Assembly (NCBI GenBank): GCA_016706255.1
Contig: JADJJZ010000001.1
Location: forward strand, 1 to 64,000
DNA length: 64,000 nt
Source of the DNA: Bacteroidota bacterium
GTDB taxonomy: Bacteria; Bacteroidota; Bacteroidia; Chitinophagales; BACL12
Reading direction: 5' to 3'
Both the position numbers and the translations under genes were made by a program. This document shows positions 21,020-29,840 of the stretch, one piece after another; position 1 is the first letter of the stretch, and every line of letters begins with the position of its first letter. The notes under the pieces were generated by a model. That model did not search any database and was not told the origin of the DNA. It worked only from the letters and a program-made list of their open reading frames with translations.

Positions 21020-21511
21020 ATGGCCGAGAATATAAGATTCAGTACCAATGAAATTCAGAACATGCAACTTAAATTTGAAGAGTTAGCGTTGATTTTTGAA
21101 AAAAACAATTTTGAATACATGTTTTACAAATCACACCCATTGAGATATTTAAGGAATTATGGAATAACAATAATAGGTTATATAACCAATGATGTTGACA
21201 AAAACAATACAAAGAAATATGTTCGTCAAACAGGAAACATTTTAAAGCATGAACCTATTTTCAATAGATGCACATGGTGTAAAGTAATTTCACTTACAGT
21301 TATTTACGCTATATGCGGTAAAGCGAGGTTAACGATTGATGTATTTTGGGGACTAAGTGAAGGCATACAAGAAGCTGTTCAAAATTTGTTTAACAATTCA
21401 AATAATCTTACAAATATCATCAACGAATTCTTTACAAGTTTTAGCAAATTTTTAAGTCCCTACGAATTTGCTAAATTATTGTGCGCTCAATTAGGTTATT
21501 GTCAATTTTAA
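21020..21511 (+). CDS. Hypothetical protein after hsdS
   Basis: A 163-residue protein that I do not recognise. It is soluble, with charged helices at the N-terminus and a central segment with cysteines (FNRCTWCKVISLTVIYAICG). It starts 10 bp after hsdS and ends 12 bp before the GIY-YIG gene, so it belongs to the same transcript. It is intact, unlike the upstream RM genes. It may be an accessory of the RM locus or of the following nuclease. Confidence 0.55.
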   Translation: MAENIRFSTNEIQNMQLKFEELALIFEKNNFEYMFYKSHPLRYLRNYGITIIGYITNDVDKNNTKKYVRQTGNILKHEPIFNRCTWCKVISLTVIYAICGKARLTIDVFWGLSEGIQEAVQNLFNNSNNLTNIINEFFTSFSKFLSPYEFAKLLCAQLGYCQF

Positions 21512-21523
21512 AATAAAATCAGA

Positions 21524-21991
21524 GTGAAAACAATAATTAAACCTTACATAATTGAACAGTATTTTAACGAGATACCGAGTGAACTGACTAATAGTTCGAA
21601 TAAAAAAAAGGCACTTTTAACATGGGAATGGACGAAATTATTTCCGGATGAAGCCGGAACCTATCTTGTATTTGAAAATGATAAATTAAAATATGTTGGG
21701 GAGACAGGTAATATTAAAGGCAGAATTGCTGATTTGTTAAATACAAAGAATCACACCTTAAGACGAACTTTGGGTGAGACTTATTTTTCAAATGTAAAAG
21801 GCTATGCAATGGCGAGTTCCCAAAAATCATTTGTACCTGATATTGAATTACAATTAAATAATTTTATCAAAATGAACTTGACAATTTCTTGGCAGACGTT
21901 GGAAATTGGGCGAAAAGAATTTGAAGAATGGGTGATTGAAAAGCACACAGATACCGTTTTTTATAATAAGCGTAAAAAGAAAATCCACTAA
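21524..21991 (+). CDS. GIY-YIG nuclease-like protein
   Basis: A 155-residue protein starting at GTG 21524, with no ATG nearby in frame. Residues ~43-95 read AGTYLVFENDKLKYVGETGN then IKGRIADLLNTKNH. This is the GIY-YIG core with GTY and YVG in place of GIY and YIG, followed by the conserved arginine. A late conserved Glu/Asn is probable but not certain. Such small GIY-YIG proteins are frequently found beside type I RM genes in Bacteroidota. The locus order fits, but the substrate is unknown. Confidence 0.65.
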   Translation: MKTIIKPYIIEQYFNEIPSELTNSSNKKKALLTWEWTKLFPDEAGTYLVFENDKLKYVGETGNIKGRIADLLNTKNHTLRRTLGETYFSNVKGYAMASSQKSFVPDIELQLNNFIKMNLTISWQTLEIGRKEFEEWVIEKHTDTVFYNKRKKKIH

Positions 21992-22023
21992 AAGATAATG
22001 CACAATCAAACCTATTATTAATT

Positions 22024-22638
22024 ATGAACAATGATTTCCTTTTAGGCATATTTGCCGCACTTTTAAGCACCTACTTAACTTCACGATTTAAATTGGCTTA
22101 TGATTTAAACAGAGCAAGAATTGCCTTACTTGGATATATGGATACCTTAATTTTAAGCAGCATTAATACATACAATAACCAATGTAATAAAGTGATAGAA
22201 TATGTGCTTAATTTTGGAACAGAAAAAGGTAAAAGCATAAAGTATAACCACTTGCCCACATTAAATGCTGACTATTTTAAAAGTTTTGACATTACAACAC
22301 TTCGAAAAGTAATACAGGCAGACTCTATTTTAGGCAAATTTATAAATATGCAATCATCGATCAATTATCTCCAAAATCCTTCTCCTTTTGAATTAGTAAT
22401 GGAATTTCGAAGCAAAATGAACGAACACAAAGAGAAATATCACGAAAATGATTCAATTGATTTATTTAATAAATGCCAAGTCGTAATATCGTTAAAAGAT
22501 GATTTAGAAACAGCACTACAATTTAAAGTAGAAGCGACTGTAGAAATGAAACGAGAACTGGAAGAAGTTACTAAATATCTAAACGGCAATTCCTTGAGTT
22601 GGATATTTATTTATGGGTTTTACAAAAAATCAATCTAA
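22024..22638 (+). CDS. Hypothetical membrane-anchored protein
   Basis: A 204-residue protein. The N-terminus MNNDFLLGIFAALLSTYLTS is one hydrophobic anchor. The rest is a predicted long helical, cytoplasm-facing domain rich in charged residues and without cysteine-based motifs except single residues. I recognise no family. It lies 32 bp after the GIY-YIG gene and 6 bp before another membrane protein, so the two are likely co-translated partners. Confidence 0.55.
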   Translation: MNNDFLLGIFAALLSTYLTSRFKLAYDLNRARIALLGYMDTLILSSINTYNNQCNKVIEYVLNFGTEKGKSIKYNHLPTLNADYFKSFDITTLRKVIQADSILGKFINMQSSINYLQNPSPFELVMEFRSKMNEHKEKYHENDSIDLFNKCQVVISLKDDLETALQFKVEATVEMKRELEEVTKYLNGNSLSWIFIYGFYKKSI

Positions 22639-22644
22639 TTTTTT

Positions 22645-23133
22645 ATGAAAACGTTTTTAAAAAGCATTCGAAGACATTCTGATTTATTTCTTATTAATGG
22701 ATTGGGACTTTTAATTGCGGGAATTATATACTGTGGGTCGAATCATAACTCGGACTTGTTTTTAGGAACTCTGGCAACAGCTATTTCCTTATCACTCGGA
22801 TACAGGTCATATAAAATTGAAGATCATAAAATCTTCAAAGAATTGTTTGAATCGTTTAATAATAAATACGATGAAAAATTCAATGATAAATTAAATGGAT
22901 TGGAGTCTGAATTGACAAATGAATTAATTGCAGATTATTTAAATTTTTGCGCCGAGGAATATCTTTGGTATAAAAAGAAAAGAATAGATGAGGACGTTTG
23001 GACTGCATGGAAAGCCGGAATGGAATTTCATTTTAAAAAATCAAAAATTAGAAAAATAATCGATGAAGAATTAAAATCACCTGATTCCTACTATGGCCTT
23101 TTTGACACAATAAATTTAATCCCCAATAATTGA
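22645..23133 (+). CDS. Hypothetical protein with two membrane helices
   Basis: A 162-residue protein. Two hydrophobic segments lie at about residues 14-30 (LFLINGLGLLIAGIIYC) and 39-53 (LFLGTLATAISLSLG). A charged helical domain follows, with FESFNNKYDEKFNDKLNGLE, possibly coiled coil. No known family. Close spacing to both neighbours (6 and 13 bp) places it in a three-gene cluster of membrane-associated proteins at the end of the RM operon. Confidence 0.55.
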   Translation: MKTFLKSIRRHSDLFLINGLGLLIAGIIYCGSNHNSDLFLGTLATAISLSLGYRSYKIEDHKIFKELFESFNNKYDEKFNDKLNGLESELTNELIADYLNFCAEEYLWYKKKRIDEDVWTAWKAGMEFHFKKSKIRKIIDEELKSPDSYYGLFDTINLIPNN

Positions 23134-23146
23134 AATAAAACTGCCT

Positions 23147-23989
23147 ATGACTCGAATTACATCTATACTGTGCTGTTTTTGTTCAATTTTGTTTACAATA
23201 TCATGTAGTGATAACAAGGAGTCTGTCAATCCTTCAGATGAACGGAGCATAATTAAGGTTAGTCCATCTATTTCATTAGAAAAAGATACTATATTCTTAT
23301 CCTATATACATGGAATAAATAAGCAACAATTTGCAATAACAACTCAAAACCTCGAAGATTCCGGAATTATTAATAAGAACTGTTATAACTTTTATTTAGG
23401 CACTGATGAAAATGATTATTTTTCTTCTGAAATAGATGGACAATTCTCCAATGAACCAAATGAAAAACTAAATTTAATTACCTTGACCCTTATCGGGGAC
23501 AAGATTGCAAATAAGGCCAGCGAAGACTTAACTTTGATGAGAGACTTTAATAAGGAAACCATTTTTTACTTTGATTCAAATAAAGTAACCAAGCTGATAA
23601 ATTTATATAATTCAAAATATGGTAAACCGGCGGTACGTGTTGAAACTGAAGATTGGCATACAATTAGTGATTTAAAAAACTCAAGCAATGTTGATGAGGG
23701 ATTTAAACCTAGTCCTATAAAATGTACAAAAAAAATCTATACCTACGAAAGTGCTGGAAAACACATTGAAATTCTTACATATAAATATACAACTCGGACA
23801 AATAATAATTATTCAGATGAATACCGTTTAATTTCAATAACCTACCAATCATTAAAATATTATCGACAAAATGAAAAACACAATTTAGAAACTAAGGATA
23901 GCATTGTAAATAGTATTAAAGAAAAATTAAAAAAACCTCGGATCAAATTTGATTTTATGTTTATATATTCTTACTACTGGACTAATTAA
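23147..23989 (+). CDS. Hypothetical lipoprotein
   Basis: A 280-residue protein with a lipoprotein signal: MTRITSILCCFCSILFTISC, Cys20 followed by SDNKES, as expected for an exported Bacteroidota lipoprotein. The mature part is beta-rich and charged and resembles no family I know. It is the last gene of the cluster that starts at 21020. It ends just before the integrase remnant, so it is the last coding gene of the older part of the element. Confidence 0.6.
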   Translation: MTRITSILCCFCSILFTISCSDNKESVNPSDERSIIKVSPSISLEKDTIFLSYIHGINKQQFAITTQNLEDSGIINKNCYNFYLGTDENDYFSSEIDGQFSNEPNEKLNLITLTLIGDKIANKASEDLTLMRDFNKETIFYFDSNKVTKLINLYNSKYGKPAVRVETEDWHTISDLKNSSNVDEGFKPSPIKCTKKIYTYESAGKHIEILTYKYTTRTNNNYSDEYRLISITYQSLKYYRQNEKHNLETKDSIVNSIKEKLKKPRIKFDFMFIYSYYWTN

Positions 23990-24013
23990 ATCAATAACTC
24001 ATAGGTCAGAAAT

Positions 24014-24195
24014 CGCCATTTTCTCCCAATACTTCATCATCTCTCCTGCCGCCATCTCTCATCCACTTTAATATACTCCAAAAAGGCCTTTTCGGTCTTA
24101 TGTCCACTAATTTTTCTAATTAGTAGATACAGCAATACCCTTCAAAAGCTGAATGGTGCGAAATGACAACCTTCAGGCTTGTGTTGAAATCTGAT
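24014..24195 (-). pseudogene. 3' remnant of a second tyrosine recombinase
   Basis: The minus strand carries a diverged copy of the last ~60 codons of the integrase at 25622-26890. Shared words include GEMMKYWE (GAKEMIKYWD in the intact gene), AFLEYIK-like DRKGLFGVY and TIQLLKGI (TNQFLRGV). Several indels and a stop interrupt it, and the rest of the gene is absent. The plus-strand sequence CCCAATACTTCATCATCTC matches CCCAATACTTTATCATCTC at 25655. This is the end of an earlier, related element. Confidence 0.75.
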
Positions 24196-24243
24196 CAAAT
24201 AAACTTATTAGTCGCTAGATTGCATGGCAAGATAATAGAAAAA

Positions 24244-25510
24244 CTATTGAGCTATAATTATTGACTTTGTGATATTTATACCAGACGACTGAAACCTAAT
24301 GATATACATTCCTGGTTGAATGTTTTCTAAGTTCAACACTGTGTTTCCCGACAACCCATTAAAAGCTCTAACCATAGCACCATAATTATCAATTAACACT
24401 GCATCAAATTGTGCGCCTAAATCCCCTCTGATTGTCAATTGACCATTGTAAACAGGGTTAGGATATAAACTGAAATAATCCTCAGTAATTATATTATTTG
24501 CACTCGTCCCTGTCACGACCGACAAAAGGGCCGCCTCTGTAGTGTCGTTGCAAGTCATAGAATATATCACGCAACGAAACTTCTGATTATTATTCGCCAT
24601 GGTAACACTTGTAACTATCAAAGTGTCATTATTTACACCAAAGTATTTACCGGCATCTGATAGTAGAACAAATCCAAATCCCATATCTGATTCCCATTGG
24701 AAGGTCCCTTCCGGATCATTTGAGGCACATGTGAACTGGACGTCAGCACCAACTGAAGATTCCAGATCAATTGGGCTTTCAGTAATCTCAAGGTCACAAC
24801 TTAGGTATAGTTGGTTTACTTCTAAATTCGAAAGCGGTCTCTCCCATATCCCAATATCATCAATGAAACCATTGAAATTGGCATTAATATCAGGCAAACA
24901 GTTACTTTCACCTATTAAAATCGGTAGTCCCGTGTTGGTATATGCACCAGCTGGGTAATCAATTTGATCTAATACAGAACCGTTCAAATAATATATTAAT
25001 TTGCCTATACTTTCATTACGCACAATTACAATATGAAACCAGTTGCCAACTTCATTTATATCGTCAGGAATAATAAAATAGTCCGCACCTGTCATACCAT
25101 ATCTTATATTCAATTTGTTCTCAGAGTAGTATATAGACCAATCGTTGTCCGTGCCGCAAAATCTCTATCAATTAAATAGCCCGGATCAGCACTTTGCGGG
25201 TTAAACCAAAAACTAATAGAAAAATCATTAGTTATTTCTTCGTTACCTGCGAGGCTAATAAAATCGTCAACCCCATCACAACTGTAGGCACTATTGGATA
25301 CACCGTTTCGATCGTTAACAAGGTTTGCGCCATAAACAATTCCATTATTATCATTAATGCTTTCATCGTTAGCATTGCCATTAAACGGATACCAAGAAAC
25401 CAGACCTGCAATTGGCACATAACCGGGGACTTGACTCTAAAGAATTAAAACAAAATAAAACAGTCCAATGATAAAAAAAAGCACTTTTAAGATTTTTCGT
25501 ATGAATTCAT
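24244..25510 (-). pseudogene. LamG-domain T9SS-secreted protein, broken
   Basis: The order is signal peptide, LamG/concanavalin-like domain (GLVSWYPFNGNANDES; FIDDIGIWERPLSNLEVNQL), Ig-like domain, and a type A T9SS sorting domain (DYFSLYPNPVYNGQLTI to IIIAQ). Three lesions: no start codon in frame with the signal sequence VLFFIIGLFYFVLIL (an ATG at ~25510 is out of frame); a TAG at 25439-25437 exactly between signal peptide and SQVPGYVP; and a frameshift near 25125. A secreted surface or adhesin-like protein when intact. It lies between two integrase copies and is therefore probably cargo or trapped host DNA. Confidence 0.75.
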
Positions 25511-25621
25511 TTTTTTAAAATAAATATGATTATATCTATTGCTAAAATATTAGTGATTAATTGCAAAACATTTGACCGCTAAGATAATAAAAAGATAGTT
25601 AAAGAACTAGAAGGTCACTGG

Positions 25622-26890
25622 CTACTGTGCTTGAATAGGAATATTAGCTGATAAGTCCCAATACTTTATCATCTCCTTCGCTCCTAACTCCTGATCCACC
25701 TTTATATACTCCAAAAACGCTTTCTCAGTCTTATGACCACTTATTTTCCGGATTAGAATAGGTGGAACACCTCTCAAAAATTGATTTGTACAAAAAGAAC
25801 GTCTACATGTGTGCGAAGCAATCATTTCCCATTTTTCGTATACCGCTTCCGTTGTTTTCGTTCCCTTTTTAGCAGGGACTACCACTTGTGATGTAAACCC
25901 CGCAAGTTTCATTATTTCCTTAATTTGCCTGTTAAAGTATTGATTGGTGATTTGGAAAACACCATAATCCTCATATTTGCTTAAAACTGTTCGTAGACGT
26001 TCTGAAATTGGAATAACAACCCTGTCCTGTGTTTTTAAGGTAGTAATTCGTATCATTTTGTCGCTGAGATGATCTTTTGTTAATCGGGAATAATCGGAAA
26101 ACCGCAGCCCGGTTTCGCAGCCAATCATAAACAGGTCGCGTATAATTTCTTTTTCCGGTTTGTTACTTAGGTCGAATTTAATCAGTGTATCCAGTTCCTC
26201 TTCCTCGAGATATACATTAAAAGTCTTCTCTCCCATTTTCTTCATAAAGGATAAATCAATAAACGGAATAATTTCCCGGCGCATGCAGTTGTTGAGGAAG
26301 GTTTTTAGGTTCTTGTCTTGTTTCCCAACTGAGTTTGGCTTTAGACCACTACCACCGTTAGCGTTTTTCGCATTAATACGCAGGTAATCATTAAAATTAT
26401 CATAGGTTTCAGCCTTTGTAATGGTTGTAAATGTTACCTTGGTTTTACTAAAGGCCTCAAATTCCATTAAATGTCGCTTCAGTGCGTTATAATCAGTAAT
26501 TAACCCGGCACTAACCCTTGAACGTGCAGTATCTACATAACGGTCAAAAACCTCATAAAATCCGTAACCTTTTGGCGTTTCAGTTAATACCTCGGTGTGA
26601 AATTTTTCAATAACAAATGGAATGGTAGCATCAACCTTATTGAGAATTGCATCATCAATAATTGTTTCTAGCCTCAGCTTCAAGGTATTTACAAATTTAT
26701 TAATTGCCTCAGCGTTTGGATGAGATCGCTTTACCCTTCCCTTTTCGCCATCCCAATAAGCAGGCTCAACACTCTTTCCGGTATTGAGCAAAGTTCGTTT
26801 TGTACGGTCATAGGAGAATTGAAAATAAATTGGCGTAGTGCCATCTGCTTTTGTGCTTTTACCTTTAGTAATAACTTTAATCGTTTTCAT
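25622..26890 (-). CDS. Tyrosine recombinase (integrase)
   Basis: The start is ATG at 26890 (MKTIKVITKG); a longer frame to 26914 overlaps the arm repeats. The N-terminal arm-binding domain of Bacteroidota integrases is followed by a SAM-like core-binding domain (FDRYVDTARSRVSAGLITDY) and the catalytic domain. The catalytic residues are visible: R in GLRFSD (~261), K in TLKTQD (~286), H-x-x-R in SHTCRRSF (~358), H in SGHKTEKAF (~385) and Tyr in LEYIKV (~396). It is complete and apparently active. The gene lies at the right edge of the element, 131 bp from attR, reading inward, which is the standard place. Confidence 0.9.
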   Translation of the reverse strand: MKTIKVITKGKSTKADGTTPIYFQFSYDRTKRTLLNTGKSVEPAYWDGEKGRVKRSHPNAEAINKFVNTLKLRLETIIDDAILNKVDATIPFVIEKFHTEVLTETPKGYGFYEVFDRYVDTARSRVSAGLITDYNALKRHLMEFEAFSKTKVTFTTITKAETYDNFNDYLRINAKNANGGSGLKPNSVGKQDKNLKTFLNNCMRREIIPFIDLSFMKKMGEKTFNVYLEEEELDTLIKFDLSNKPEKEIIRDLFMIGCETGLRFSDYSRLTKDHLSDKMIRITTLKTQDRVVIPISERLRTVLSKYEDYGVFQITNQYFNRQIKEIMKLAGFTSQVVVPAKKGTKTTEAVYEKWEMIASHTCRRSFCTNQFLRGVPPILIRKISGHKTEKAFLEYIKVDQELGAKEMIKYWDLSANIPIQAQ

Positions 26891-26892
26891 AG

Positions 26893-26913
26893 TTGTCGAG
26901 CATTTGTCGAGCA
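26893..26913 (+). repeat. Two candidate integrase arm-type sites, right end
   Basis: TTGTCGAGCA occurs at 26893-26902 and 26904-26913, 11 bp apart (one helical turn), directly before the integrase start. A third copy is at 4323-4332 near the left end. Besides arm binding, the location over the integrase leader suggests autoregulation. Confidence 0.65.
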
Positions 26914-27020
26914 AATATAGGTAAAAAGCAATTAAAACTACTTAATGAAAAGGCAATTAAATTTCATAATTTACTGATTGTCAGTATATTTAGTAAAATA
27001 AGGTAAAGGCGAATAAAGTT

Positions 27021-27026
27021 AGTTCG
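27021..27026. other. Right attachment site (attR core AGTTCG)
   Basis: Second copy of AGTTCG. To the right the host gene continues as AGTCCCGG. The host string TTCGAGTCCCGG equals the 3' half of a typical tRNA T-arm but is part of the VPS10 coding sequence (minus strand, ITTGTRT). On the element side the host frame runs on for 15 foreign codons to a stop at 26964. Confidence 0.75.
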
Positions 27027-29656
27027 AGTCCCGGTTGTAATTGAAACCGGTTTGCTGCAAGTGATAGTAATATTTGCACCGTTGTCTGTTCCAACTAATG
27101 TGAAATCAGGATCAAAAGCAACAGCACGCATTCTGTAATTTGTTCCATTTACGGTTGTTGCAGGAATGGTGCAAGCTACAACACCTGTTAGAGCAGTAGT
27201 TGCGAGACTGCCAATGTCAACCGATCCAGCAAAACTGCCTGTTTCATCACTTAATTGAATCGTAAATATGTTACCCGGATTGTAAGTTCCGGTTGCAGAA
27301 TACGACACATTTAAATCTTCATCAGGACAATAAACCAGTTCAGGAACATTTATATTTAATGAAGGTGCGATGTAATCATATAAATCGCTTTTCCATACAC
27401 TGCGGCCATATGTTGCTGCGTATATTTTATATTCAGCATAATCAATTTCCAATTCATGTACCATTACATTTGGTAAACCGGTCATATAAGGTTCCCAATC
27501 GCCTGAAATATCATCCATGTAAATACACCTAAATCGGTACCTACATATAACCGATTTGTTTCGCTCACATTTTCATAAACAATGGTATTTACCGGAACGT
27601 TTGGTAAGCTGCCGGAAATATTTGTCCATGTGCTACCGCCATTACTTGAAAAATATACTTTATTGCCATCATCATAACCACTTAAAGCAACATAAACATG
27701 TTCCGGATTTTCATCGCTGACAGCAATAAAATTAAATCCGATTCCACCTGTAGGTAAACCAGAAGTTATATTCGTCCAGTTAATACCACCGTCGGTTGAA
27801 ACTTTTATACGTTGTAAAGCACAAGCATAAACATAATTGGTATTAGAAGGTGCAACGGCAATTTCAAAAACTTCTCCGGATAATCCGGCAGCAGAAGTTG
27901 ACCATGAAGTTCCGCCATTGGTAGATTTTTGAATTGAACCGGATGATGTACCATAATACATGGTAAGATGATCAACAGGGTCCATAACGAAAGGCGTAAG
28001 CCATCCGCCGCCGGCTACAGGTAAATCAGTCCAGGAAAGACCACCATTGGTTGTCCGTGAAACATAACCATACTGATAAGAAGCATACATGCGGTCTTCA
28101 TCAGTATAGTCGATTATAACGCCCATACCATCGCCACCTTGAACGCGTTCCCATTCGCTGCCATCCCACAAATTACATCCATTATCCTGCCATCCGCCTA
28201 AAACCATATCATTAACGGTAAAAGCCGGAGAAATACGGTAAATCTGAGCCACTTTCAGGCCTTCACTGATGTCTGTCCAGGTTTCACCTTTATCAGTTGA
28301 TTTGAACACACCACCATCATTACAAGCATACACCACATTTTCATTTTGCGGGTCGCAGGTTAATCCTTTTTGGTCGGCATGCACATAATCGCTGCCGCCC
28401 CAGCCTGACCAATCCGATTTTCTGGACCAAGATGAACCACTGTTTGTAGAACGGGCTATATCAAGTCCACCTGTAAACACAAGTGCTTCATTAACAGGTG
28501 AAACACCTAATACGTTATCGTAATATCCATAATAAGAATTGGTTCCGCCGCCAATAGTATTGCTGGTCCAGGTGCCACCACCATCAGAACTTTTTTTAAT
28601 TTGTGCATCAGGCCCAAACACATAAATTACGTTTGGATTGTCAGCAGTAGTTTCAATCGACATCCTGTCATCTGTTCCATAAAGATTATCTTCCAAAACA
28701 GTCCAGGTTGACCCTGCATTGTCTGAAACCAAAACATCTCTGTCGCCGACAGCATAAATTGTATTATTATCTGTTGTTTTAAATGCAAAATCGTAACAAT
28801 GTGCTGCAGATACACTTGACCAGGTATCTCCCCCATCGGTAGTTCTGAAAATGCCATCTCTTGTAGCAGCCAATAATATATTGGTGTTTTCAGGATGCAC
28901 AATTAAACGTTGTATGATTAACAGGTCAGATTGTATATAACTCAAACCGGTAGGTAACCAGGTTAAACCGCCATCCACAGATTTTAAAACGCCGGCAGAG
29001 TAAACACCGCCCCAAAAATCCTGATCCGCTTGCCAGGTAGCTTCATAACCGTAACCATCACCTGTTGCGATATAAATGATATCATTGTTTGTCGGGTCTA
29101 CGGCAACGTCGGCAATGCCGGTTACCGGAATATTATCGGTAAGTGGCACCCATGTTCCACCAAGGTCCGGTGAACGCCATAAGCCGCCGCCTGCAGTTCC
29201 TGCATAAAGGGTATTTTCGTCAACAGGGTCAATCATAATCACATTCACGCGACCTACTCCCCCACCTGATCCGGGCACTTCTGCCGTTCCAACCGGTGTC
29301 CAGTTGGCAGCTCTTTCACCCGCAGCAAATCCGGAAGGATGTGTCTTGAGATAATTGTCATATTCCTTAAATAAAATACCAGGTAACGGGTAGTTACCAT
29401 TTTCATCAACACGGGTTTTCATCATATAATCCCAGCGATTGAACTTGGAACGCAAGTCGTCAGATTCAATTTCCAGTCCCAACAAACCACTCTCCACCTC
29501 CAACGAATTCAGGTAGTTGAGGTAGTTTTCACGAACGGTGTAATAGTTGGGTGAATTTTGTAATACAGGTTTGTCTTTCTTCACCTGAGGCGGTGCCTGA
29601 GCAAAGAGAAACTGTGTGGTAGCAAGGGTGAGGAGTAAGGAATAGATTTTTTTCAT
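27021..29656 (-). pseudogene. VPS10/Asp-box T9SS protein, split by element
   Basis: A secreted protein with a signal peptide (MKKIYSLLLTLATTQFLFAQ). It has about a dozen BNR/Asp-box blades (SxDxGxTW, for example STDKGETWTD and STNGGTSWST), as in sortilin/VPS10-like beta-propellers, common among T9SS cargo. It is a tandem paralogue of the gene at 29841. The first frame ends near 27482; restoring one base near 27515 continues as ISGDWEPYMTGLPNVMVHEL. The frame then reaches attR after CSKPVSITTGT. FnIII and sorting domains are missing and are found at 3748-4260. The truncated product would lack the T9SS signal and stay periplasmic. Confidence 0.85.
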
Positions 29657-29840
29657 GTTTGAAATATAAAAATTTTACTAAAGTTAATCTGAAAAAACGG
29701 GTTTAGAAAGTATGTCGTTCCAAAATGACATATTTCTGAACAAATGTTAAAAGTTGCCCAATAGTTATTAACAGGATATCAGGCCACCAAATTTTCACTA
29801 AAACAGCCGAAAACGAATATAGTTTACAAATCTGCTCCGA

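Noticed and set aside
27021..27035. A tRNA gene suggested by AGTTCGAGTCCCGG
   Set aside because: The five bases before TTCGAGT do not pair with CCCGG, and no acceptor or anticodon arm is found; the sequence is VPS10 coding sequence.
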